The position numbers were made by a program, and so were the translations under genes. DNA of 64,000 nt from Embiotoca jacksoni (lineage: Eukaryota > Chordata > Actinopteri > Embiotocidae). The notes beneath the pieces are model-generated. The model worked only from the letters and a program-made list of their open reading frames with translations, did no database searches and was not told the origin of the DNA. Of this stretch, positions 1-12,279 are shown piece by piece. Within the stretch, counting starts at the first letter, position 1; each line of letters starts with the position of its first letter. The stretch spans positions 2,237,501 to 2,301,500 of the forward strand of contig JAKOON010000008.1 in the NCBI GenBank assembly GCA_022577435.1, in the 5' to 3' direction.

Positions 1-639
1 ACCTCTTCTTTCTCCAGCTTGTACAAGCACGCATTCACAGACATTCACACTCTCGCTGAGATTTTTTTTTTTAAAACCAGCACCTGTATACATGTGTGAA
101 AAAGTACAAGCACACAAGCACACAGTAACCTTTCCGTGGCAGTATAACCTTTTCTCTTTGCTGTACACAGACAAATACATACCATGGTCAATATTGTGTA
201 TATAGTGTGTATAAATATGAAACTGTCGAGTGATAATGTGATTTAATTGAGGTAGTATTCTCATTAAATATTTTGACCACTGGAGAGCAACAACGAGACG
301 GCCACAATTATTTATCAACCAAATTAAAGTGACACTTTGTGAGAAAAAAAACATTTCTTTCACTTACAAATGAAATGTTGAATTCACAAGCTATGAAACA
401 CAATTAATAAAATGTATTACACTCAGTAAAGTCTTGCTTGGTCTGGTAGCTTATGGTGGCTAATGTTAGCTAACTGTAATTATGCCACTGTTACACAATA
501 TTTAGCATGTATTATTATCATGTAATTATAACTTGTGGCCACGGGGCTTTTCAGTACAGCCGATAAACCTAATCCTGACATCGGGGTTCATTTTTCACAT
601 TGTTTTAATTTATCTGCAGAGCTACACTAGATATTAGTC

Positions 640-765
640 ATTATATAATGATAATATATCATTATATTATCAAATAATATAATGATACATGAAACATGTA
701 ATTAATTACATGTAAACATGGAAACATGAAACATGAAACATGTAAACATGAAACATGTAATGAAT
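640..765. repeat. AT-rich palindromic minisatellite with GAAACATG-like units
   Basis: A hairpin at 645-665 (ATAATGATA, a 3-base spacer, TATCATTAT) is followed by a perfect 20-base palindrome at 694-713. After that come repeated GAAACATG/TAAACATG units up to about 764. The pattern is seen directly; no function is implied. Confidence 0.75.
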
Positions 766-1917
766 TGCTCTTTTAAGTTAAGACATGCTTCTGTTATAAG
801 TGCCTTACATATACTTCCCCTTACATTTACAGTTGGGGTTCAATGTGATGCTAAAAATGCTCTTGCCTAGTTACTGTAATGTTTTTGTTTTGTTTGTTTA
901 TTGCCATTAATCATATAATACAGAAAGCCCATGTTTTGCCATCAGAATAATTTATTCTAAGTTTACGGAGCCCATTTCTGTTTTTACAGTCTCTGGCTGA
1001 TGAATGGTGTAATCCTGGCTACTTTTTTTTTTTAAAAAGAAAAACTGCCTTTCAAACCCGCCAGCAAGTTGTTGGGGTTCATATGGTTAAAAAAAAAAGT
1101 CATCATCATCATCTTTTATTTTGTTTGTCTTTTTTGCCCGTGTATGTTCTTAACTGGAAAAAAATGATGCGGGAAAAGAAAAATGAATGGGTAGTTAGCG
1201 TGAGCAATGATCACCTCCGTGGCTAAAGACACAAAAGATTGGCACCCTCAGAAGCTCAGACAGAGACGATGTCCTGGCCATACTGTTTGATAGACAGGTG
1301 ATCTGTGAGAAATGCAGTCTGCATCAGTGCAAGAATCAACAAATGAATGGAAAGCAGTCTCACTAATTACAGCTTATGTTGTTCGATGCACAGAACAGCT
1401 TCCGTCCCACTGTTGCATTTTGATGAGTGTATTATGTTTGTTCCATGTTGACGCTTAATATTTCTGGATTGTCTTCTGTGTCAGTTGTTAGAGAGCCACT
1501 CTGCTAAAAAACATTTGTCACAAACAGTCTCTACATGATGTGTTGCTGAGAGACGGAGGTCAGTCCAATGCCATTTAAATGCTCGTGAAAGATAAAGCAA
1601 AGCTGAAACGACCCGGATAAAATAACACACACAGACGCGCGCACGCATTTGCACCCGTTCTCACATCACACTCAGAAAAACTCCGCACGTAAGACGCTGG
1701 ATATCATTTTTTATTTGCTTTTAATTCTTTTCACATCACGTTGTCAGTTTGAGTGACAGGTGGCAGAACATTTCAGGGTCTGTCTCCTCGCTTCCACGTG
1801 AGGCTGTCAGAGTTTGACTGGGATCCACTCAGTCTGCAGGAGAGAGGCTGCTCCCAGGTGGTTTGCTGCTGTCTGCCTGTCTTGAAAGTGCTCTGCGTCT
1901 GCAGGGCAAGAGAGAAA

Positions 1918-1992
1918 GAGGAGGGGGGTGGGGGAGGGGGTTGGGGGTGGGAGAAGGGTGGGGGATGGTGGTGGTGGTGGTGGGGGGGGATC
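1918..1992 (+). repeat. G-rich tract with G-quadruplex potential
   Basis: Many runs of three to eight G, separated by short A/T linkers, end in a (GGT)n block. This satisfies the usual G3+ loop pattern for quadruplex formation on the + strand. It lies within the intron upstream of the first cdh8 exon in the window. Confidence 0.7.
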
Positions 1993-3347
1993 CTTATGGA
2001 CCTCTCCCAGCCCTGCGTCTAGAGGATTTTACACCATTTCATCTCAAAAATGGAAATGTCACGGCTCGGTACATCTCCCCAACAATTGGAATCTGGGCCA
2101 GTGGTTTATTTATTTCATTTCCTACCATTCTTGTATAAGCAGCACCCTTCTTCACATAAATAGTTGTTGTGACTTTGTCTTGAGCATTTTTCTGCCGCTG
2201 TTTCTCTTTGCTTTCCCCCGTGTCCCGTCCCTTTCCGCCTCTCTCCCTTCTTTCTCTCATATAAATACCGCAAGGTTCCTGCCAACAGGTCTGCGCTGGT
2301 AGGGATGAGCAGTTCCAAAGGAGATGGTGTGAGACCCGGGGTGAGGAAAGAAGGGAAGCGGGGTGAGCAGGGCGCCCGGTGGCCGAGGCATGCCTGTGTG
2401 GGGATGGGGGTGGGGGATTGCAAAGAATTGGATAGGGGGATTGGATTAGAAAGAGCTTGAGACCCAGCTGGATGAAAAAGAAGAAAAAAAAATACTTTCT
2501 CACTGTTAGACGGGGAAGAGATTGTGAGGGAGGATGTGAGAGTGAGAGAAAGGAACAGAGACAGTTTGTCCTGGAGGTATGGAACCACTTGTGCAGTACA
2601 TGCTGTAATTAGCTCACGTGAATCACAGCGGCCTTGTGTTTTGGGTGAGTAGGATGTTTATGATAGTCACACAGTGGCAAATGAAACGTGTGAAAGCAAA
2701 GATGACCCATAATGACAGATTCTTTTTTAATCATTTTTTGTGTGGGCTTGTCCCAAGAATTGGCGCCGTGCACGATGCAACATGAAAGAGCGATTTCACA
2801 GCTTCAAGTGGCATTGGAAAATTCTCTTTTATGTGCATTCCAATTTCATACCCGCTGCCTCATTTTTTTTTTTTTTTGCTTTTTTTTTTTTTTTTTTTTT
2901 CTGGAGAGTTTTATCTGTTGCCACTGTATTTTTAAGACTGCACAAAAAGTCAGTGTGTCATCAGCAGGGTCACAGAGGGATGGAATCTAACAAAAAAAAA
3001 AAAAAGAGGACAGTTTGACAAATGTACCCCAGAACGTTTTAAAGTGCACTGATTTATTTATTTACAAAAATCCAAAAAGAAAACAAAATCACTTTGCTAA
3101 AGCCAGTTAAGGTCACTCACAGGCAGGTCATTGGTTCATCTCCATTACATCCATTATCCCCTCTCGCCCCTCCCTCTGTTGTTAGTGTTTTGTGTGACAC
3201 AGTGCTGTCCTAACTCATTAATGCAAAGCCTTTGGGAGCCATTGAGTGTTGACAGATCCCAAACAGGGTTAACAACAACACATCTCTTACCCCGACATAG
3301 CATGTACTAATGTTTTTTCGGTCGGAGGGAGGCGTCGTCGTGATTTT

Positions 3348-3375
3348 GGGGGGGGGGGGGGGGGGGGGGGGGGGG
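3348..3375 (+). repeat. Poly(G) run of 28 bases
   Basis: Twenty-eight consecutive G occur on the + strand, about 230 bases before the cdh8 acceptor at 3606. Long G homopolymers are rare in vertebrate DNA compared with poly(A/T) and are hard to sequence, so the exact length may be an assembly estimate. Confidence 0.9.
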
Positions 3376-3606
3376 CTTCTCGGACATTACCGGGCTTCAA
3401 AGCCCCCTGCTGCTCCTGTGATGGCTGTAATTATTCCTCAGATGATAATTATTGATTTCCGACTGTTTTTAATGCGCATTGATCTACAGGTTCCTCTCGA
3501 TGAACAAGGCCCCCCTGTTCACCGCAACACTCAAAGGATTGAAAAAGATGCTTCAGTCAGTGAAAGCGTTTTGGCTCAAATTTCTCATGTTTGTTTATCT
3601 CTGCAG

Positions 3607-3743
3607 GTACTTCATCGATCGGCACACAGATATGGAGAGGCAGTTCAACATCAACGTGGACGACGGGAAGATCACGCTGGCCAAACCGCTGGACCGGGAG
3701 ACAGACATGTGGCACAACATCACAGTAACTGCCACAGAAGTCA
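3607..3743 (+). CDS. cdh8: Cadherin-8 exon: second half of EC4
   Basis: This 137-base internal exon is flanked by CTGCAG at the acceptor and GTAAGT at the donor. Base 3607 is the third base of a codon shared with the preceding exon. The first whole codon (3608) reads YFIDRHTDMERQFNIN. Later come the cadherin LDRE calcium-binding motif (residues 28-31 counting from that Y) and an N-glycosylation sequon NIT (37-39). The exon ends in phase 1, with the A of an Arg codon completed at 6941. The wording is that of type II cadherins and fits cadherin-8 better than cadherin-11 from what I know of the family. The product is a calcium-dependent cell-surface adhesion protein, mainly neural. In this strand of EC4 the loop supplies ligands to the EC4-EC5 calcium site. 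Confidence 0.93.
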
Positions 3744-3830
3744 GTAAGTAACCTCTCCTGGCTCTGTTCTTCCATGCTGGTCCTTTTGAAATGTAATGTC
3801 CTATTTTTTTAAAGTCAGCAATTATCACAA

Positions 3831-4084
3831 AATTCAATTCAATTTTATTTTTATAGCGCCAAATCACAGCACAGGTTATTTCCAAGGCACAGTAAAGTCC
3901 TTACAATAGAACTTTACAGCATTATACAGAGGAACCCAACAATTCAACAATTCCTATGTAAGCTAGGAAGGAAAGAAGAAGAAGAACAAAATAAAAAAAA
4001 CGGAAGGAGGAAAAACCTTCTTTTAAAAGGAAGATATTTTCGACAGAACCAGGCCATCTGCCTCGACCGGTTGGGGTTAGCTGA
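3831..4084 (+). repeat. Teleost interspersed repeat, family A, copy 1
   Basis: The segment begins with an ATTCAATTCAATTTTAT stretch and TAGCGCCAAATCACA. It continues through a spacer with a GGAAAAACC motif and ends near GCCATCTGCCTCGACCGG. I recognise this as a repeat scattered through many ray-finned fish genomes, but I cannot assign a Repbase name from memory. A more diverged copy lies at 34978-35135 in the same orientation, sharing AGC(A/G)CCAAATCACA and a following TTACAG-TATTA block. Confidence 0.65.
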
Positions 4085-6284
4085 GCACAATTATTTCTTG
4101 CATGATCGTTAGACTTGTTTCCATTCATCTGGACAAAAAACATCTGGATGAAACTAACAGATATTTCCACCACTTTTCCCACATTAGTGGTTTGACTTGC
4201 ACTCTTTTAACAACTTAATCTCCTCGTGCCCACTGATTTTGATTATTAGTACTTGTTATTGTCAGTCATTTCTCACTACAATTTTTGTTGACATAGCCTA
4301 AATAACAAACAGGATCAAATTCTTATTTATATGTTCAGTGCCAGTATGGCTCTATTTCTTTCTAAGGTGTATTTATAAACAGTAATTAGGCTTATACATT
4401 ATATTATAATATAATAATGGCATAAAATGAACAGAAAAAAACGTCATGAATCCCATTTATTTGTATGACCATTAATGGTCGACTAAATTGAAATGATTGT
4501 GACAGCCCTACAATTAAACATTTATTGGAACGCAAGCTTAAAAAACTGTGGAAACACACAATAGTTTCTTCCTTCATGAGCTGTCTCAGTCAAAGGAGTC
4601 ATTGACCTGCAACACACAATCCTCTGTTCAACAGTATGGCGCTTTGTAAACCGGCAATTTTTAATCGCTGCGAGAGTATGGCACAAACAATTAGCGTTTG
4701 AATCCACAGAGGCATTAAATTTGTTAATTTGCTGAGTTTTGATTGAATTAAACAGCTCAGTAGTCAATTTGTGGAAGTGCAAGAACATTAAGATGTATCA
4801 AATAAACAGTTTTAAAGACATGCTCCGGAGTGGATTGCTCCAACGCCAGCATCCATTACAGATTAAAGACCATCTGCGAACCGCAAAACTCACTGACTAC
4901 GTAGAAAATCTTGCCGGCAGAGATACAAACAGCTCCAACTATATGTAAGGCTCTATTTGCATACAGATTGTTTCAGGGGGGCTGTATGTTGTGATAAAGC
5001 TTAATGTACCCCTTTAAGCTATTGGGATAGAAATTTACACAGCTTGTAACTTTTTTTTTTCTGTCTGCTTCTGCTATATCTCTCCCTCATTCTCTCTGTC
5101 TCATCCTCTATCTGTCCCTTTCTTTCCTTAATCAAAGGAAACACATTAATTGTCAGTAGAAATGAAAGCCCAAACACTGTCATAATGTTTTGGCTATGCA
5201 GTCGCGACAAATCCCACCATCGTAGAAGCATCGTTAGAGGAGCTGAATGTGTCTCATTTGATAAGCTGGTTGTCTCGTCATGTCGCGCACTCATACATTG
5301 AAAGCGCATTTTCATGCCTCTTGGCAGAGTAACTGTGGCTTGAGATAGTCGCATCTCTGAGAACACCTAATAGGAATTTGCCAAAATAAATATGGCAGTT
5401 TTGCTACTCTGCGCGCACGGGGGTGGGAGAGGTCGGTGTCTTCTCTGGCGTGAAAAGGAATAGATAGATGTGTTCCCAGTTCTATCCCGATGCCATTTGC
5501 CACCCAAACGGAGGTGCGTTCTGCTGCCTCGCACCAGTTGACATCTGACTAATCAGATTCTATTCCCTGTCTGCTGCCGGGGGGAAATCGCTTGTGTGGG
5601 GAGGGGCTCCGACTCCCCTTCCCTCTCCTCTAATCCATCTATCACTGTCTATCAGACTGTCAATTTCCACTCACCTCGCTGCTTACCTCTTTTTCAGCTC
5701 GTCTCCAGGAAGGGCTGAAGGCCTTGAATTTCCGGGGCGTCTCGTCCTCTGCTTCATATTTAGGATTTTTGCTTTTTCTTTTTCTTTCAAAGATATTGAA
5801 ACAGACGGAAAAAAAACAAATGTATATCTGTAAAGGAGATCAAATATTTCATGCAAGTACATGTCGCAGTGGCTGTGGCAGTTGTTTATTTTTTATTTCA
5901 CAATGCCAGCTAAAGTGTGACTTTTGAGAGATTCCTGGTATAATCCACTAATCATCAGCTCATTTTGTTACACAGGATTTGTATAGCTACAGCTTCACTG
6001 ACTAACTGATATTGATGAGTACATTTACTGACTTTATGACTCCTTTTCTTCTTACCTGTTACACACAATTTAGCATTTCATAGATAAACATGATGATGTC
6101 TCTGAAGCAGCTGACTCAAGAAAATTCACGCAAATTCTGGCAAACAAATTTTAGTCTAAATTATCAAGACATTGCTCGTGCTCTCATTCAAATACTAAAC
6201 AAATCAATACAATTTTATAAAAAAAAAAAAAAAAACACAAGTGTCAATGGCCACACTGACACAGCCCACTTGGGGACACATTAA

Positions 6285-6500
6285 TACATAATTGCTTTAA
6301 AAGTTGGCATTCGCACCACTGATTAATAAATACACCCATTCACGGGGACTCTCGAAAGGGACTGTCAATTACCAGCGATGAATAATTCCAATCAAAATCT
6401 AATCTAATTAAATTGCCTTTTATTGTCTTTTTAGACTTCAGTTACCAATGACTCATTAATATGCATGTTTAACCCTCATGTTTTAAACATTACAGTGTAC
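6285..6500. promoter_or_regulatory. Possible conserved non-coding element (TAAT-rich)
   Basis: This intronic segment has unusually many homeodomain-type cores (ATTAAT, TAATTA, CTAATCTAATTAAATT) and a TTAATATGCATG stretch resembling a POU site. It has no repeat character. Such composition is typical of neural enhancers, but conservation cannot be judged from one sequence, so this is only a candidate. Confidence 0.25.
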
Positions 6501-6792
6501 AGGGGATTTTCAAAAGCATTTTGAATGGGAATTTTTTTTTTTTCCTTTGCTGTTGCCTCGAAACCTGTTTTGCATCGTCGATACCAGCCGGAATATAGAT
6601 TGATGTGTCTTATCATCTGTCCTCCCATCATCCCAGGAAATGAAGTGAGAAATAAAGATTGAAAATAAAGGAAATTAAAACTAGGTCATGTAATTTACCT
6701 GGGATCCCATGTGTTACCTTGTTGTTTTCTTTCTAGTTGCTTTTCTATTTTCTTATTTATTCATCTCTATTTTTCTTTTTCCCCTCTTTTGA

Positions 6793-6934
<142 letters not shown>

Positions 6935-6940
6935 TATCAG

Positions 6941-7062
6941 GAAATCACAGTCAGATATCAAGGGCAATTGTGGCCATCAGAGTAATGGACATTAACGACA
7001 ATGCTCCTGAATTTGCCACCGAATACGAGGCCTTCCTGTGTGAAAATGGAAAACCTGGACAG
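6941..7062 (+). CDS. cdh8: Cadherin-8 exon: end of EC4 and start of EC5
   Basis: This 122-base exon follows TTATCAG and is followed by GTAAGG. With the A carried over from 3743 it gives 41 codons and ends in phase 0. It encodes an NHS sequon, the DINDNAPEF linker motif that closes EC4 and binds calcium between EC4 and EC5, and YEAFLCENGKPGQ at the start of EC5. The Cys in FLCEN is the first of the conserved membrane-proximal cysteines. The FLCENGKPGQ wording is what most clearly points to cadherin-8. The reading frame is intact. The acceptor is unusual because its pyrimidine tract is a tetranucleotide microsatellite. Confidence 0.95.
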
Positions 7063-7793
7063 GTAAGGAAAGAAGTGCCTCATTCATCAAAGCCGTGATC
7101 TATCACTCTCTTACGCTCCGTCCTTTTCTTTTTCTCTCTATCCTCCCCTGTAATGATTGGCCACAGTGAATTATTGGCTATTTATTTCACTGGGAAACTA
7201 CAGAGGTGGGAGTATGGTCCTTTTTCTCTGCAGCAGTCCTCCCTCGACATAGTGTGCGTGGAGCAAAGGGGAAATGAGAGCAGTCAGGATTGATCAGAGT
7301 GGATCATAATTCAAGACTGTCTTTCATGTCCTCCTCCAGATGGCACAATGCTTCCTGCAGCCAAAAATCCCGGACAAGTACTTAGCATTCTCTTTCTCAT
7401 CAATCGACCTCATTCAGGGGACCTTCGTACTTACAATAGGGAGCTTTATTGAAAGGAGGAGAAAAAAGCAAACTGAAAAAAGGGAAACTGTCCTGCAGGG
7501 CCTGAATTCTAATTTCCAATCAATCATAAAGACGTATAGCGTGATAAGACCTATGATGACAGATTAACAGATAGAGCCAGGAGCCTGAAAGTGTGCCAGA
7601 CTAGACAGGACCTCATTGATAATAATCTCAAACTCCAGGAATGAATAGGCCCTATATTTCATCAGGTGTGATCCAGCCACTTTTGCACTGAGGCACTCTG
7701 CATTGGCAAAAACAGAGTAATGAATAAGATGCCTCCTCTAATGGCTTCGAGCCCTCCACTGTATATATCCTTGTCTCTCTGTTTTCAACACAG
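7063..7793 (+). other. cdh8: cdh8 intron, 731 bases
   Basis: Starts GTAAGG and ends TTTTCAACACAG. Single-copy-looking sequence with no repeat or gene recognised. The open frame at 7340-7567 has no family resemblance. Confidence 0.9.
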
Positions 7794-7911
7794 GTGATCC
7801 AGACTGTCAGCGCCGTGGACAAAGACGACCCAATCCAGGGCCACTACTTTGACTACCGTCTAGTGCCGGAGATGCTCAACAACCCCAATTTCACCATCAA
7901 AAACAACCAAG
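7794..7911 (+). CDS. cdh8: Cadherin-8 exon: EC5, first half
   Basis: This 118-base exon begins in phase 0 (GTG ATC CAG) after AACACAG and ends with a single G before GTGAGA, phase 1. It encodes VIQTVSAVDKDDP, where the DKDD turn is typical of the EC5 opening. Further on, PEMLNNPNFTIK contains an NFT glycosylation sequon. Its length and phase match the type II cadherin exon at this position, as I know the family. If the donor is not used, translation would run on for five codons (GEKQK) to a TAA at 7926-7928 and give a truncated, secreted-type ectodomain. Confidence 0.95.
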
Positions 7912-10900
7912 GTGAGAAACAAAAGTAATCACTGGAAGGAAACTCTTTTGTGGCAGAATGAGTGAAGTTTCTCGAAATTTTTCCAATGGCTTTCCAGTCT
8001 AATCTCTAACCCGCGGCATGTTAGCCATACTGGAGATGAAATCTGGTGGATCAGTGTAGCTCACAATTAGCAGATGTGAAATTGTCTGGACACCAGCTTC
8101 TTTTTACTCCCCAGTGCATTTTGAGGGAAACTAAATGAATGGGATCCAAATGGCATTTCCTGGTAGTCTTGCAGCTCCGTGTAGGGTGACTTCCTAGGAG
8201 CTGTTGCAGCGTGGCAGATGGTACTAAATTTATTTGCTAAATACTCTGATTGGTTTATTTGCCATTTTTCCCCCCCCTGTCTTTATTCCATTCCTCTTCT
8301 CCTAGCTGCCTCCCCTCCATTACTGGCTCTGAACAGGCTGTGTTCACAACGATGTTGTGTAATGTTTTCAGCTCGGGGCAAAAAAAAAATCTTCATATGG
8401 TACTAGCCTTCTGTTTTCGTTGCGGACGCTGCAGGCTAACTTACTGCAACCTCTCTCTGACGGGGGAAACAGTCCATAAAAATCAGGTCATCAAGTGGAC
8501 GAGCTATCTTTAGACAAAAATAAATACCTTTTACGTTTGAAACAGATACATTATCAGTCAGGAACATGAGATGCCAGTATAATAATCACAGGCAACACAA
8601 AAATAGTTTTGGCCAAGTACATCGTACTTCATCTGACACATTCAGCAGCAATTATAAAGGAAATAAAAGCACTTTTTTTTTTCTGTCACGTGCAAAAATC
8701 CCATCAAAAATTGAGAGTCAGAAATGACACATTTACAAGGCACACACTCGCTGCAAATGACTTCGTCTTGACTATGGATCGACCTCAAAGTGTATAAAAC
8801 ATGCAGGCTCCTGAACCTTGCCCTTTTGTTAAGAGAGGATTTAATAGTTTCTTAAGGTAATGTAACAGATAAAATCTCCTCTAGCAATGTTTCACCACTA
8901 AAAGCACAGCACTGTGCTACACCAAACAACAAAAATACTTTTTTTTTTTTTTCCTCCCTCGCCTGAAACCAATATAAATATGTGTTGTGGCTCAGCTCTA
9001 TATATTACATACAACAACACACCAGCCACTTGTCTACAGTATTGTTAATTCCAAACAGAGAAAAAAGCCCATCGCACCGTATCCCCCTGCACTTCAATGA
9101 CTATTTCCATCAGAATCGGCAGCTGTGGGAGACACTTCAGTGAAGAGCGTCGGGCTCCTGTGAGCCTCTGTGTGCTGCTTTTGTTTGCGCTGATGAGTCT
9201 AATTGTAGGGATTGCACAGTGAAGAGGTTAGGGTTTGCCCGCCACGCGGAAAATGGCGAAGGTTTTGACCAGCTGTATACCAGATATCAAGCACGCTGAC
9301 AACTCGGTGTTCAGTCGGCATGGTTGCAGCAGAGCAGAGCATCCCATTAGCTGAGACAACACTGTAATGGCAAAAATTCGGCCGATAGAAACTATTTTCC
9401 TGACTCCATGATTAACTTTTGAGAGTGGAAATGACACAATGTGCCTCTTACAAATGTTAAGTCGAACACATTCGGAATAATATGCACCCTTGCTAAATTT
9501 AATACACTCGAGGGTTTGGCAGCTGCAGACGAACTCGTTCTGGTATCACTAGTAGCTTGTGGAAGATATTGTTTACGACTGAAATGAAGACTAAATGAGT
9601 TCACTGACTCCTCTCTCTGTAAGCAAACATTACATCATGTTTTAGGCTAAAGCATGACACATGTCAGTGCTTCCTGTTTAGTAAAGGTTGCATAACTGCA
9701 ATTCAATGTTGAGGTCGACATACAAACCTGCATCACACGTCTGCATTATATAAATCTGTCATTTGATGCAAAAAGGGAGAAATGAATACTTTATTCCGGT
9801 CAGTATTCTGTTTGTTTTCTGTCCATGTCGACAGATATTGAACTTTTTCATATGGTTATATTCAGCGTGTCAGAAGAAAGCAGTCAATTTCATTATTCAG
9901 TCATTTGTTGGTAGGGACAACTACGAGCCACAGAGACTGAACGAAACCTGAGGCTTTGTCGTGAAGACACTTTCTCTACCTACAGAAATGGAAATGTGTC
10001 TTGTGTTGCCTCTCGGCTTGCTGAACCACACAAACCGCTACCGAGGGAGAAGTGCTTGCTTACATAATATTGCAGGCTAATTAGCGTGTCAGCAATCCAT
10101 TGGACAGCTTAAAACCTTACCTGCAAATGTCAACGTCAGTCAATTTAGATATTAATCGGTGTAATCCTTATTCCTTAAGATCTCTGCGGACACGACACTG
10201 TTCAGAGCTTGTAGACTACGTTCAGTTAGCTTTCATAGTGTTGCTGTGAATGGTTGTCAGTCAGACATGTAGCCCGGCTCTTATACTCAGAGACATGAAG
10301 GCAGTACTTCTGATGCATCTCCAAAAAAAAACGTTTTAATTATCTGTATTACATAACGTCTGTGTTTATTTTGAATGAACTGACATTGACCAGTTACAGC
10401 TTATATTTGCACATTAGAATTGCACATGCTAACATTTCCATGCAATTAGCACAGTGTGAAGAAATCAAACACACAATGAGTGAAGGTTTTTTTTCTCGAC
10501 AAAAACGGGTCGACCGACATGACCTGTTTTGCTTCTTTCAGTCTTTTCATGTCAGGTTGTGAAGCATTTAAGGTCTTCTGGTTTGGCATCCATTAATGTG
10601 CAGTGTGTAGCTGCACGCATAATCTTAAGAGACTGCAGAAGTTTGAAAGTGTTCAGGCTGTTAGTGTCATTTCTGCTGTCACTGCTGTCATTTGTAGCCT
10701 CCCACATGTTAAGTTATTCATCGTCAAATTTTAATTCAAATGAGCCTTTGCTTTTCTCATGGCACAATTAATATTTCAATGTACACAGTGTTCATCAGAA
10801 TCCAGCAATCGGTAGATGAAACACTGTTCGCGTGCTTTAATATATAAAGGATATTAAAAAAAAACAGCATTCGTGGGTTCAGTCTGCTTGAAGGTTATCT

Positions 10901-11849
10901 TCGCAGCTGTCTTTCTCTTTGAGTAGCAGACTCCTTCTGTGGATGGGCTGACGGGCAAGAAATGTTTAATTCAATTTTTATCAACAATAGTTGCCAAGAA
11001 AATGCAGATGACCTGTATACGAGGACATGCCCCGACGGTTTACTACACTATTGTTGATACTTACACACTCTGCTTTTATGCACTGCTGAATGATCCAAAT
11101 GAAATAGGACATGTTGGTGCTCACAAAGCAGAGCGAACTACTTTGTGGCAGCACTCTTAAGAAAATAAATCTGAGCATATGTTCACATCAATTACAGATT
11201 GTGCAAAGCAAATAATTCTATCATGAAGCATTCCATCTCTTGATTAAGTTTGCTCTGTCAACGCAGATGTTTCAACATGGCCCATTTCTCTATATTACCA
11301 GATCTATTTTCCGTCTCTCTTCAGCACACCCTCAAGCAGTGAGGCAAAGGTTAGATTATCAGAAATCTTGTACGTTTTCCATAAGATCAGCAGGAGTAGA
11401 TTCTTATGGGAATGCGAGTGTTTGATAATGCGAGCAGGGTAAGCAGTGCCAGCTAATGAGCAGACATCTTCACAGAAGTGCCATCAAAGAGCAGCTGGCA
11501 CCTTTCTGGGTCGACATGTGCCATCTTCTTAGCCAGTGTCGCCGTGGTCCCTTCAATTCCTGGGCTTTCAAAGAGGGAGAACAAACTCGGGCTCACCTTC
11601 CTTCAGAATTCCCAGATTGGCCCTGTCGAGAAACGAAGGAAAGGTGGCTGAAATCCATCTGCAGCACTGGAATGTGAGAATGCTAAAAAGCCTGGTGACG
11701 GTTGATGTGAAATTAGTTTACCCTCATACGCACTGATCTTCACACAATTTAATAATAGAACTTTAGTCTGTCACCACCATGAATAATAATGCTTTTTTTT
11801 TCACACACCCGTGCAAAAATTCATCTCTGGCTTTACCTCTCTCTGACAG
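7912..11849 (+). other. cdh8: cdh8 intron, 3938 bases
   Basis: Bounded by GTGAGA and CTCTGACAG. No transposon is recognised. The stretch 11440-11700 is relatively GC-rich and without repeat character. An AATAAA at 8519-8524 follows the in-frame stop that read-through from 7911 would reach. Open frames (for example 8218-8513, 9228-9604 and 10362-10771) have no recognisable domains. Confidence 0.9.
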
Positions 11850-12101
11850 ACAATTCAATCAGTGTTCTCGCCAAGCATGATACCTTCCGACGACAGAAGC
11901 AGGAGATGTACTTCTTGCCAATCATTGTGACGGACAACGGGAATCCACCGATGAGCAGCACAAACACCTTGACCATCAGAGTCTGCGGGTGCAGCAAGGA
12001 TGGCATCGTCCAGTCCTGCAACGTGGAGGCCTACGTCCTACCTATCGGCCTTAGTATGGGGGCCCTCATCGCCATTCTGGCCTGCATTATCCTCTTGTTA
12101 G
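11850..12101 (+). CDS. cdh8: Cadherin-8 exon: end of EC5 and most of the transmembrane helix
   Basis: This 252-base exon completes the Asp codon begun at 7911 and ends one base into the first Val of the next exon. It encodes DNSISVLAKHDTFRRQKQEMY, then the SSTNTLTIRVCGC block and SCNVEAYVLP. The two Cys of VCGC and the Cys of SCN are the conserved membrane-proximal cysteines of classical cadherins. The following residues (about 189-209 of the partial protein, GLSMGALIAILACIILLL) form the bulk of the single-pass membrane helix, which continues into the last exon. The donor is GTGAGC. The frame is open throughout and the sequence closely follows cadherin-8. Confidence 0.97.
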
Positions 12102-12279
12102 GTGAGCGTTCTTTTTTGTATTGTTACATTATTACCATAAAGAGGTTTAATGGATTGATATGAAATCTTCTCTGACTAATCTGACTTGATCTACTTCTAC
12201 TCACAGAAAATCCACTTGTCAAAGCTTGACCTAGATTTTTCTATTTTCTTTCCTCTCTTTCCATCTTTCTTTCTGACAG
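12102..12279 (+). other. cdh8: cdh8 intron, 178 bases
   Basis: A short intron between GTGAGC and a pyrimidine-rich CTTTCTGACAG. It interrupts the transmembrane coding sequence after the first base of a Val codon. Confidence 0.93.

Larger units (their letters stand above)
1..3606 (+). other. cdh8: Intron of cdh8 (3' part; 5' end lies outside the window)
   Basis: No cadherin-like exon is visible before base 3607, so this is read as the intron leading into the first exon in the window. It ends in a good acceptor: a T-rich tract followed by CTGCAG. The stretch holds a palindromic, AT-rich minisatellite (640-765), a G-rich segment (1918-1992), long T runs near 2862-2900 and a 28-base G run (3348-3375). 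Open frames at 1753-2590 are low-complexity or lack any family resemblance, and I do not call them genes. Confidence 0.7.

Noticed and set aside
1753..2588. Overlapping open frames on both strands (up to 157 codons)
   Set aside because: They overlap in several frames, are dominated by G-rich or Ser/Pro/Leu low-complexity residues and show no domain or cadherin exon character.
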